Positions 8,359 to 15,521 of a stretch of 20,205 nt of DNA are shown here, in pieces. The notes under the pieces were generated by a model, which saw only the letters and a list, made by a program, of their open reading frames with translations, searched no databases and was not told the origin of the DNA. Origin of the DNA: a virus. Both the position numbers and the translations under genes were made by a program. The first letter of the stretch is position 1. Each line of letters begins with the position of its first letter. Location of the stretch: positions 1-20,205 of IMG/VR virus record IMGVR_UViG_3300047326_000064; one strand, 5' to 3'.

Positions 8359-8526
8359 ATGAACCAGCTCACCTTCATCTCCGTCGTTGCCCCAGACGAG
8401 GCAACCGCCCGAACCCTCATCGAAGCCGAGCTTCGGCAAAGACGCGAATGGCAGCGTCTGCGAGCCCTCCTGAAGCTTCCTCCGACCATCGAGCCGCTCG
8501 GCACCGTCCTCATAGGATCGGTCTAG
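8359..8526 (+). CDS. Small hypothetical protein, 55 aa, first gene of the methyltransferase island
   Basis: ATG 8359 opens a 55-residue frame (MNQLTFISVVAPDEATARTL...) that stops three bases before the methyltransferase ATG, so the two form a rightward unit against the leftward flow of the region. The coding stretch is clearly richer in G and C than the flanking terL gene. The protein has a beta-like start (LTFISVVAP), then a charged helix rich in Arg and Glu (residues ~18-42), then a Pro-containing tail; no family is recognised. An upstream in-frame GTG (8341) would add six residues but overlaps the predicted -10 element. Minus-strand frames over the same bases are alternatives, but context favours this one. 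Residual doubt comes from its small size and missing ribosome-binding site. Confidence 0.6.
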   Translation: MNQLTFISVVAPDEATARTLIEAELRQRREWQRLRALLKLPPTIEPLGTVLIGSV

Positions 8527-8529
8527 CCA

Positions 8530-9288
8530 ATGCGCACCCAGACCTTCAAAAATGGCATTGCCGTGCATGGGTCATTTGGTTCGCCAGAAATTCAAAACTA
8601 TCTTCTATCATTAGATAAATTTCCACTCGTTATTTCTGATCCGCCATATGGGAATATTGTTCCTGATGGTTGGGATAAGTATTCGGAAGAAGCACTCTGT
8701 GCGTCTTTAATCTCTTGGTCAAACCAAGTCAAAGAATTGCTTGTTCCCGGCGGATCATACTACTGCTATGGTGGAATAGGAAAACCTAATGATCGTCCAT
8801 TCTTTCGTTTCCTTTCTATCGTAGAAAAAGAAACCGGTTTACAAATGCGCAATATGATCTGTTGGAAGAAATGTAGGGCATATGGAAAAAAGGATGATTA
8901 CTTATTTACCAGAGAGGAAATAGCTTGGTTCGTAAATGGCGAAAAGCCAGCTATCTTCAATATCCCTTTGCTCGATACAAAACGCGGCTATGCTGGATAC
9001 AACAAGAAGTATCCCGCCAAAAGTGAATTCTATCGCAGAACCAATGTATTCACCGATATCAACGAAATATTCAAAGGTAAACTTCACGTTGCCCACAAGC
9101 CAGAGAAGTTGGCAGAAGTTTTTATTTCCACTCACACTCACGAAGGAATGACTATACTTGATCCATTCGCCGGTTCGGGCAGCTCAGCGGTTGCCGCGCT
9201 CAACCTCAAACGCAAATTCGTCGTCATCGAAAAAGACCCAGAGACATTCGACAAGATGTGCGCGAGACTCACTGCTCTAAACGCTTAG
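8530..9288 (+). CDS. DNA methyltransferase, N6-adenine type (DPPY), beta-class order
   Basis: This 252-residue enzyme transfers a methyl group from S-adenosylmethionine to a DNA base. The catalytic motif IV is SDPPYG (D37-Y40), typical of N6-adenine (possibly N4-cytosine) methyltransferases. The cofactor motif I, LDPFAGSGSS (~210-219), is near the C-terminus and is followed by FVVIEKDPETF. Motif IV before motif I is the beta-class order. HVAHKPEKLAEVFI (~185-198) matches the KP-LL-type motif X region before the binding loop. No target-recognition domain can be assigned. No restriction endonuclease is adjacent, so it looks like an orphan enzyme that could protect phage DNA or alter regulation; that role is inference. 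Its stop is six bases from that of the convergent 213-residue gene. Confidence 0.92.
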   Translation: MRTQTFKNGIAVHGSFGSPEIQNYLLSLDKFPLVISDPPYGNIVPDGWDKYSEEALCASLISWSNQVKELLVPGGSYYCYGGIGKPNDRPFFRFLSIVEKETGLQMRNMICWKKCRAYGKKDDYLFTREEIAWFVNGEKPAIFNIPLLDTKRGYAGYNKKYPAKSEFYRRTNVFTDINEIFKGKLHVAHKPEKLAEVFISTHTHEGMTILDPFAGSGSSAVAALNLKRKFVVIEKDPETFDKMCARLTALNA

Positions 9289-9294
9289 CCAATA

Positions 9295-9936
9295 TTAGCG
9301 TTGTTTATTGCCAGCTGGCATGCATCCACCAAAAGGATCATTATCCTTGGATGACCCGTCATCGCTCTGGCTGAAATCTGCCTTACCAATCTGCATACCA
9401 AGCTCACTACTCGGATGTAGCATCTGAGCTTCCATAATCTTATCGTTGATATAACGCTTCACATCCTCCGAAACATCATCAGCACTGGGCAATTTTGCTT
9501 TGATGCTGCGAATTTTCAGCAGAGCGTGAACAACGGCATCCACGGCAATACCGGGACGATCCGCCACATAGTTATCAATGAAAACACGCATATCCGGAAT
9601 CTTGGCGAAGATTTCTGGTATCTTTATGACGGGCATCTCCTGCAATGCTTCCGCTTTCTTATTGAGTAGGTCGTAGAGACCAGTGCGTTTTTGCATATCA
9701 AGAACGGCTTCTTGGACGCTCGAATACTTGCTTTTGTTTCCAAGGATCTGATTTATCTGATCAAAAGTAGAGTTGATATTTGAACGAGGATTGGCTTTGC
9801 TTTTTGGTTGAGTGCTGGCTTTTTCAAGCTCGGCGGCGAATTGATTGAACCAATCTGAACGAGTAGTTTCGCGCTCACGAGAGTCCTCGTCTCTGCTTAT
9901 TATTGGTTGATTGCGTGAGTAGTATTTTTTCGACAT
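9295..9936 (-). CDS. Hypothetical protein, 213 aa
   Basis: Last gene of the leftward virion-type run before the methyltransferase island. The N-terminal ~60 residues are polar and charged (MSKKYYSRNQPIISRDEDSR), the middle is helical (FDQINQILGNKSKYSSVQEA, AVLDMQKRTGLYDLLNKKAE), then comes IPEIFAKIPDMRVFIDNYVADRPGIAV and a helix ALLKIRSIKAKL. The last ~35 residues are acidic and Gly-rich. No family is recognised; the mix of helical core with disordered ends fits a small virion or scaffold protein. A weak AAGG lies before the ATG. It starts nine bases after the stop of the 301-residue gene and meets the methyltransferase gene tail to tail. Confidence 0.8.
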   Translation of the reverse strand: MSKKYYSRNQPIISRDEDSRERETTRSDWFNQFAAELEKASTQPKSKANPRSNINSTFDQINQILGNKSKYSSVQEAVLDMQKRTGLYDLLNKKAEALQEMPVIKIPEIFAKIPDMRVFIDNYVADRPGIAVDAVVHALLKIRSIKAKLPSADDVSEDVKRYINDKIMEAQMLHPSSELGMQIGKADFSQSDDGSSKDNDPFGGCMPAGNKQR

Positions 9937-9945
9937 TGGTAAACC

Positions 9946-10851
9946 TTAGTTATTGTAGTTCGCCATCCAATCGAAGTTATCGACTGATTTGGGGTCGATT
10001 TGCTCATCCAGCTTGTATCCACGCGGTCTACGCACCGGAAACCCCATGTCCGTTAGACAGGCCACCAATTCTAATTGCTCGCGATCATCGAGCTTGTATT
10101 TCTCAATCAATTCATGTGCCACTCGTTCAATATCTTTTCCTGCACTCACACAACTATTGATGCAAGTTCGTGCAAGAGTCGAAATTAGAAGCGGAATTGT
10201 AATCACCATTCCATTGATAGCAGTCGTCTTTTGTGCTTCTTTTACAATCTCTTCAACTTTCTCTTCCGCGCGCTTTTTCCTACGACCACTTTCCTGCTTC
10301 TCACGAGCATCCTCGAGTTTATCAATTCCATCACGGATGGAAGTCCTTGCAGCTTCTACCATTGCAATATCAGCCTTACCTTCGAGATCATTAGCAATGA
10401 GATCAGATAACTTACGATCGAGCTTTTTCAGGTAGCTCATTGTTCTTTCAATCCCAAGCGACTCCCCATTATGACGAGGAAGAGCTGAGAATCTTTCCTG
10501 GATCCATGGCACAATCTGCTCCGATCTCAGATCATTGACATCCCAAGCATCGCGGATTTCAATGTCTTTCTTTGTCTCCCGCGTCTTTGAGTCGCTTTCG
10601 GGCTCGTCGTCGGTCGAAACCTCAAGAATCTCTACATTGCATCCTGGGAGGCTACCGAGGTCAAATTTTATGCCCTCATGCGCGTGTGTATTGCCATTAT
10701 GTATATCTTGTTCTGGAGCCACTTCCAATTCTACAACATCCTCATCTTCGTGATTCTGAGGCGCATCAAAAAGGATAACCTGATCCTCGTCTCCAAAACC
10801 CTCGATTGTGTCTTTGGCATCTTGCAATTGTGCACTTTTGAATAGAGGCAT
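9946..10851 (-). CDS. Hypothetical protein, 301 aa, acidic N-terminus and central coiled coil
   Basis: Not recognised. Residues ~1-100 are strongly acidic (FGDEDQVILFDAPQNHEDED and following) and probably disordered. A central segment of Lys/Glu/Arg-rich helix (about residues 135-215, including EDAREKQESGRRKKRAEEKV) should form a coiled coil. It is followed by a hydrophobic helix (AINGMVITIPLLISTLARTC), which is more likely buried than membrane-spanning. The C-terminal part contains ELIEKYKLDDREQLELVACL and a Pro/Arg/Gly loop, which could be a small helical domain. CAGGAG before the ATG supports the start. Its place between two small genes in the virion run suggests a structural or assembly role, without direct evidence. 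Confidence 0.8.
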   Translation of the reverse strand: MPLFKSAQLQDAKDTIEGFGDEDQVILFDAPQNHEDEDVVELEVAPEQDIHNGNTHAHEGIKFDLGSLPGCNVEILEVSTDDEPESDSKTRETKKDIEIRDAWDVNDLRSEQIVPWIQERFSALPRHNGESLGIERTMSYLKKLDRKLSDLIANDLEGKADIAMVEAARTSIRDGIDKLEDAREKQESGRRKKRAEEKVEEIVKEAQKTTAINGMVITIPLLISTLARTCINSCVSAGKDIERVAHELIEKYKLDDREQLELVACLTDMGFPVRRPRGYKLDEQIDPKSVDNFDWMANYNN

Positions 10852-10869
10852 AGTATGAAACTCCTGGTG

Positions 10870-11364
10870 TTATGCAGATTTATGGCTTTGGAAGAAGCTG
10901 GCTCGTAATTGCAGCCTAACACTTCTTTCACTACTGGCTTGCTGATAGGTTGTATTGTATGGATTGTTGGTAATGGCGCCGGGCTCATTTAGCACACTAC
11001 CCGAGTAGTATTCTACTGATGGATAGGTTAAAGTTCCCTCGGTGCCAGTTGCACCATATGGACTTGTATAGGATGGAGTAGGTTGTAGAGGGACATTTCC
11101 ATCCATTTTGCGCATATCCTCAAGCTTCTTGTGCATTGCTCGCATTTTCTTTAGTCGCTCGATTATTCGTTTTCTTCGTTTTTGGATGGCATAGAATTCT
11201 TTGTTATCAAAGCCATATGGCTCGTGATTTTCCCGTCTATCCTGATCCATTGTTCGATCGCCATCAATGCCCGGAATAGCACCTTGAAGTTCAGTATATG
11301 CGTGCTCTTGCTGAACATTACTGACATCGTCAAAGTAGGCGAATTTGTCGAGAATATCGGTCAT
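10870..11364 (-). CDS. Hypothetical protein, 164 aa, basic helix plus Tyr/Thr/Pro-rich tail
   Basis: ATG 11364 overlaps the stop of the nucleotidyltransferase gene by four bases (ATGA), a strong sign of translational coupling. Residues ~55-88 form a very basic helix (EFYAIQKRRKRIIERLKKMR), suited to binding nucleic acid or an acidic partner. The tail from ~90 is rich in Tyr, Thr, Pro, Ser and Gly (PTPSYTSPYGATGTEGTLTY) and likely disordered. No family is recognised. The pairing with the upstream nucleotidyltransferase raises the possibility of a joint function, but a small structural protein is equally plausible. Confidence 0.78.
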   Translation of the reverse strand: MTDILDKFAYFDDVSNVQQEHAYTELQGAIPGIDGDRTMDQDRRENHEPYGFDNKEFYAIQKRRKRIIERLKKMRAMHKKLEDMRKMDGNVPLQPTPSYTSPYGATGTEGTLTYPSVEYYSGSVLNEPGAITNNPYNTTYQQASSERSVRLQLRASFFQSHKSA

Positions 11365-12311
11365 TTTCCTACTCTATCTGGTCTTGTGTTTAGGATCTTT
11401 TTGATGGTCTTAGCTCGTCTTTTGCGGCGTTTTTTACGCCAATCCATCACACTCTTGTATTTGGACATATCACCATGGTAGAGTCCTACACCTGGTCCAG
11501 TTGAGCTATCTGCGTAGTCAAAATTCATAAACAACTGCGCAGTTTTATGTCTCTTTTGGTAGAATGGCAGTATCTCATTAGTTATCGGCACCAAATCCCA
11601 CAAACCAGTCTTATTGAGAAGATCAATCGCAATATCTGGATTTGCCTTGAATGCTTTGTTTAGATTTTTTGTCAGGTAGGAGTCCGAAGATGCGCGAATT
11701 ACCTGCTTGTTATCTACAATCCACTTGATGATACTGGGATCAACACCGAATCCAAGCTTGGCTGCCAAATAGATTACGCGAATAATCCTATTGGGATTAC
11801 TTCTGAAAGTCGCGTCAGGAGAAAGACAGGTTCGAATCATCTTTGCTTTGATGTCTTTGATCCCGAATTTTGTGGGATCTTTTATCTTGCGCATATCTGG
11901 TGATAAAAGTAGCGCATTGCAAGTAAAATCTCGACTAAACATCTCTTTTTGAAGAGGTGTTGGGTTTTTTATTCCTCTTGCGGCGAGGAGCTTATCAATA
12001 TTAGGATCAATGAAGTTCGAAGAGAAGTCCACTTTGAAGTCGCCAATATAGACAGAAGTATGTCCGTCATTCATTAGCTTAGAACTAACATCATATGACT
12101 TGGATAATTCAGAAACAAAAAGCTTGGCAAGATTGTGAACGGTTGGGTCGCCCGTGGTAATATCTAAATCTGAAACATCGATTTCGTTCTTGGTATGAAA
12201 AACGGACTCGATTGCTTTGGCTCTGGCTATTCCTCCGGCGATCCAAACATTTGATATACCATTCTTTTGCGCCAAATCCTCAAGCAGTGTCAGTATTTCT
12301 CGGAGTTTCAT
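11361..12311 (-). CDS. tRNA nucleotidyltransferase / poly(A) polymerase-family protein (CCA-adding type head domain)
   Basis: This is a 316-residue class II nucleotidyltransferase, the family that adds CCA to tRNA 3' ends or adds A tails. The head domain shows VWIAGGIARA (Gly pair at 26-27) and the catalytic DxD in DVSDLDITTGD (D48, D50), with a likely third carboxylate in FKVDFS (D95). The family motif RDFTCNALLL begins at R127. DIKAKMIRTCLSPDATFRSN and PNRIIRVIYLAAKLGFGV match the DLK...R and DPxRxLRxxRFAAxL segments of the neck. The C-terminus (280-316) is very basic. A strong AAGGAGTGAG site precedes ATG 12311. It is shorter than cellular CCA enzymes (about 400 residues). It is coupled to the downstream 164-residue gene and sits inside the virion-type operon, which is unexpected. 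Whether it adds CCA, A tails or something else cannot be read from sequence. Confidence 0.87.
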   Translation of the reverse strand: MKLREILTLLEDLAQKNGISNVWIAGGIARAKAIESVFHTKNEIDVSDLDITTGDPTVHNLAKLFVSELSKSYDVSSKLMNDGHTSVYIGDFKVDFSSNFIDPNIDKLLAARGIKNPTPLQKEMFSRDFTCNALLLSPDMRKIKDPTKFGIKDIKAKMIRTCLSPDATFRSNPNRIIRVIYLAAKLGFGVDPSIIKWIVDNKQVIRASSDSYLTKNLNKAFKANPDIAIDLLNKTGLWDLVPITNEILPFYQKRHKTAQLFMNFDYADSSTGPGVGLYHGDMSKYKSVMDWRKKRRKRRAKTIKKILNTRPDRVGK

Positions 12312-12326
12312 TTCTCACTCCTTAGA

Positions 12327-14006
12327 TTATACAGCAGGGGCTTGTGCTATTGGGGCTGGTTTCTTTGGTGCTGGAGCTTCCGTTGCGTCAGGAGCTGGGC
12401 TTTCCGCCTCAATTGAGGCGGGTTGCTCACCCACTTCTCCCCCAGGATTTTCTATTTCAGGCTTTACTTTCTCGGCAAGCTGATTGTCCTGCATTTCCTG
12501 ACGAAGACGCTTTTTCTCGCGTTCCTTGTTTTCGCCATCCTGCAATGTCTGCTTTAGCTTACGCGCTTCTTCCGTGGGCGGCTCACCTGATGGTCTGAGC
12601 GCAATATCAGAGATGTGTGATGAGGCATGCAGGCGTGAGATAATGTCTTCTAAACGAGTGAGACAATACTGACCACTATCAAGCGTCTTTGAGGTAATTT
12701 CACCCAACGACGGGAACATTTCGGCCAGTCCAAGTTTGTTGAGCATGAGGTCAACAATAGCCAGATTTCGAGCAATCTCACGATTACGGAAGATCTTTGA
12801 GATATCTTCAAGCTTGGAAAGGATGTGCTCGACTTTCAGATCTCCAAGGGTCGCATCAATAAGGTCATCGTAGTTGTCGCGTTTTGGCTCTGTATTTGGG
12901 ATCGCAGATTGTCCTTTTGACGGAGAGTGCATCTGCTCACCTTCTTTTTCCGGAGCGGGGATGGTGGTTTTCTTGCGGGTCGCTGGGACTTCTTCAGGAG
13001 CCATCTGGGCATGAACTTGGATTTCGGCATCAGGAATGACTTCCTCGTCAAGCAGAACATCATCTTCGAGATCTACCTCGTCTTTGGCTTCATTTGAATC
13101 CTCGGAATCATTCTTATCGAAAAGAGTTAGTCCGGCACCTTCGAGATTCTCAAGGAATCCTGGAATTCCATCTTGCGGCACCTGCTTGTCTTCGACATTT
13201 AGCTGGGGATTTGTCGGATCCGGCTGGTGCTGCGTGAGGGCATCAAGCGGAAGGTTATTACCGAGCGACCCTTGACCCTGAGGCTGACTGCCTCCGAGAG
13301 GAATCTCGCCCATATTAGCAAGTCCATTAGATGGCGAGTTCTGAGCGAGCTTGAGCATAAAACCCGAAGCATCATTGAATCCCTCTTTACGAAGGATGTT
13401 TGCCTGACGAATGATTAGGTCTACACAGGTTTGCGCGGACAAGCTAACTTTGTTGACAAGAGCAATTTGACGCTTTAACTCGTATATTGCACCAAGGAGT
13501 CGCTCAAAATCGGCACCAGCAAAGATTTGACCATTCTGACTATTGAGCAGCTTCTCGACCGAATTAAGTCGTCCGAGGATTTTATTGCGTTGCTGGTCGA
13601 TAATTCTTTGACGCTCTACTTTGGGATCTTCCTTTGGAAGCTCTGGCGCGGCGGGGGCTGAGCTTTGCAACTGATCATTGACACTTCGAATAGGACTTGG
13701 AGCCTGAACTTTTGGATTAGGAAGATAGTAATTTGGCACCGTTTCGCTCATATAGAAAGAGCTTTGCTGAGCGGTCTTATACTTGAGCTGGTCGCCGCTC
13801 TCATAGTATTTCATCCAATTGAGGAAATCGAATCGCTCGGTATTTGACCAGTCTTTAGTCAGGGTATCAATTGCGGCCTGACGGGAATGACCAAGGTGAG
13901 CTTGAAGGTGTATATTTTTGAATGCCTCGATCCATTTCGCCAGATTGTATGATTGCGAAGGGGACTGATCGGAATAATTTGGGTAGGCAAGCTTATGTTG
14001 CATCAT
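12327..14006 (-). CDS. Large hypothetical virion-type protein, 559 aa, with acidic and Pro/Ala-rich segments
   Basis: Not recognised. The N-terminal ~80 residues include FDFLNWMKYYESGDQLKYKT, a conserved-looking aromatic and charged segment. Residues 125-222 are helical and hold a hairpin unit (IIRQANILRKEGFNDASGFM, then LKLA) similar to ones in neighbouring proteins. Residues 225-290 are Pro/Gln/Gly-rich. Residues 297-328 are strongly acidic. Residues 380-462 form a second helical domain (LSKLEDISKIFRNREIARNL through YCLTRLEDIISRL), followed by a charged helix (475-515) and a Pro/Ala/Glu tail (~520-559). The order of ordered and disordered parts suggests a multidomain structural or assembly protein. 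Two adjacent ATGs at 14006 and 14003 are possible starts; neither has a clear ribosome-binding site. Confidence 0.8.
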   Translation of the reverse strand: MMQHKLAYPNYSDQSPSQSYNLAKWIEAFKNIHLQAHLGHSRQAAIDTLTKDWSNTERFDFLNWMKYYESGDQLKYKTAQQSSFYMSETVPNYYLPNPKVQAPSPIRSVNDQLQSSAPAAPELPKEDPKVERQRIIDQQRNKILGRLNSVEKLLNSQNGQIFAGADFERLLGAIYELKRQIALVNKVSLSAQTCVDLIIRQANILRKEGFNDASGFMLKLAQNSPSNGLANMGEIPLGGSQPQGQGSLGNNLPLDALTQHQPDPTNPQLNVEDKQVPQDGIPGFLENLEGAGLTLFDKNDSEDSNEAKDEVDLEDDVLLDEEVIPDAEIQVHAQMAPEEVPATRKKTTIPAPEKEGEQMHSPSKGQSAIPNTEPKRDNYDDLIDATLGDLKVEHILSKLEDISKIFRNREIARNLAIVDLMLNKLGLAEMFPSLGEITSKTLDSGQYCLTRLEDIISRLHASSHISDIALRPSGEPPTEEARKLKQTLQDGENKEREKKRLRQEMQDNQLAEKVKPEIENPGGEVGEQPASIEAESPAPDATEAPAPKKPAPIAQAPAV

Positions 14007-14018
14007 ATGGATGCCGAG

Positions 14019-14771
14019 TTATTGCGAGAGCTTATGATTTGTGGTGAATTCCAGAGCTTTTGCTTCGTTTAGACGGACTTCAATTGGGAGTGGAACGGAT
14101 TCCTCGGCTTTGAGTTTGCTCATTTCCTCGTTATACATATCCATAAAACGCATACTTGCATCGAGATCAATCTCGGAGAGAATACGGGTAATGAGGTTAG
14201 AAACCATTGCTATGTGCTTATCCACTACCTGGATTGAAAAGTTGTTCTGTATATTGACTTGGCTGCCGGTAGTGCCATTGATAATGGGTTCGAATTTCTC
14301 GCAAGTGGAAAGGAGAAGGTTCATCATATCAACAAATCCTTTATCCATTTTTGTGTTCCGCGAATCTTCCTGAATTAGATCGAATAATTGCTCAGCCCTC
14401 GTTTCGATCGAGGCAACAAGTTTAGCTATGATTTCACGAACATTGACTTCTTTATTCGTATAGCGTTCTAATGCTTTCTGATAGGTAATATTGCCTGCAA
14501 GAGCGGTTTCTACTTGCTGGTTTGGCGAGGCAGAAGAGACTTTTTGGGCGTCTTCACGAACGATTGTGTAGAAGTCGTAGTATTGTTCGTAGAATGTCTT
14601 GAGGACTTTCTCGCTGAGGCAAAACTTTTTCTCATCAATGGATTCATACTTACAAGCAAGCCACTCGGATATATCGGATGGCGATGTTCCGATGGCAAGC
14701 TTTGCTATGATTTCATCCTTGTCAGGATGATCAAGAATTGTCTTGGGATCAAACTTTTTTGTGGTGGCCAT
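14019..14771 (-). CDS. Hypothetical protein, 250 aa, with N-terminal HTH-like region (possible small terminase)
   Basis: The first ~65 residues (DEIIAKLAIGTSPSDISEWL, then a short loop and LSEKVLKTFYEQYYDFY) have the helix-turn-helix look of DNA-binding domains that begin small terminase subunits and some phage regulators. The middle is helical (VREIIAKLVASIETRAEQLF, KGFVDMMNLLLSTCEKFEPI) and leads to a short beta-like stretch VNIQNNFSIQVV (172-183), then more helix. This HTH-plus-coiled-coil-plus-strand arrangement and the length fit a TerS oligomer, but TerL is more than 5 kb downstream and the match is by shape, not by signature. AAGGAAGC before the ATG is a good ribosome-binding site. A virion or regulatory DNA-binding protein is the alternative. 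Confidence 0.8.
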   Translation of the reverse strand: MATTKKFDPKTILDHPDKDEIIAKLAIGTSPSDISEWLACKYESIDEKKFCLSEKVLKTFYEQYYDFYTIVREDAQKVSSASPNQQVETALAGNITYQKALERYTNKEVNVREIIAKLVASIETRAEQLFDLIQEDSRNTKMDKGFVDMMNLLLSTCEKFEPIINGTTGSQVNIQNNFSIQVVDKHIAMVSNLITRILSEIDLDASMRFMDMYNEEMSKLKAEESVPLPIEVRLNEAKALEFTTNHKLSQ

Positions 14772-14796
14772 TATACGGCTTCCTTGAGAATATTTA

Positions 14797-15510
14797 TTAG
14801 CTATTCATTCCAAGCCTGGAAGATCTCGTGTCAAATATAGTATGGACATCATTCGTGCCCTGCTCCATCACACGAGATTGGTTTGCCACGCTTGTAGGTG
14901 GTATTTTTGTGCCTGATAAAGTTTGGTACCCAAGCTCGAAATTTATTTCGGCTCCGTCCATTGGACACCTATATTGATTTTCACCAGTTCTTTGGAGCGA
15001 AACTCCTGGATGACTTGTGCAATATCGGCTGGAAAGAGTCGTATCCCGGTGTTTTGGCCTATCGATCACTCCACTATCTTTTAGTGTCTTGAGGTCATCA
15101 CCGACCTTATTTTGAGTTTCATTGACTTTCTTGGCATTATCCTGATACTTCTTTTTGAGTTCACTAATACGATCTTCCTCAGCCTTCTTGAATGAGAAAC
15201 CAAAGCCCTTCGGTGCTCCGATTGTCAACAAAATATCATCGAGCACCGCGGCTTCTTTACACAACCCTTCAGCATCAAGCGCTGCCGCGGTTGCCGCAAT
15301 CTCTTCGAGCTTCTCAGCTGAAAACTGGGCTTCCTCTGGCTCACGAGCTGCAACATACTCCGCGGTCTCATTGAGAGCGTCGCTGGCAATCGTCAGTGCT
15401 GTAGCCACAGCCCTCAATGCCTCATCATTGCCATCGGCATCAGCCAGAAGTTCATTGTCTTCGTGTGCGAGCCAAGCGGCTAAACATTGTAGCTTGTCAG
15501 ATAGTCTCAT
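14797..15510 (-). CDS. Hypothetical protein, 237 aa, with helical repeat and possible zinc-finger-like segment
   Basis: Residues 1-55 form an Ala-rich helical region. Residues 67-97 carry a helical hairpin, KLEEIAATAAALDAEGLCKE then AAVLDDILLTIG, of a type seen in neighbouring proteins. Residues 108-145 are a charged coiled coil. The C-terminal part holds CTSHPGVSLQ and YRCPMDG (C164, H167, C182, D185), spaced like a small metal-binding finger, but the fourth ligand position is Asp instead of Cys or His. GAGGAAA seven bases before the ATG supports the start. No family is recognised. It sits between the 542- and 250-residue genes with short gaps (11 and 25 bases) and is probably a virion or assembly component. 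Confidence 0.8.
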   Translation of the reverse strand: MRLSDKLQCLAAWLAHEDNELLADADGNDEALRAVATALTIASDALNETAEYVAAREPEEAQFSAEKLEEIAATAAALDAEGLCKEAAVLDDILLTIGAPKGFGFSFKKAEEDRISELKKKYQDNAKKVNETQNKVGDDLKTLKDSGVIDRPKHRDTTLSSRYCTSHPGVSLQRTGENQYRCPMDGAEINFELGYQTLSGTKIPPTSVANQSRVMEQGTNDVHTIFDTRSSRLGMNS

Positions 15511-15521
15511 AGGTTTTCCTC

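Noticed and set aside
8335-8568. Minus-strand frames of 64 and 77 residues across the 55-residue rightward gene
   Set aside because: They lie antisense to a promoter-linked two-gene unit, run into the methyltransferase gene, and have no good start context.
9280-9302. Inverted repeat AACGCT / AGCGTT spanning the convergent stops of the methyltransferase and the 213-residue gene, as a two-way terminator
   Set aside because: The stem is only six pairs, the loop is eleven bases and there is no T-run on either side, so the support is too weak to list as a feature.
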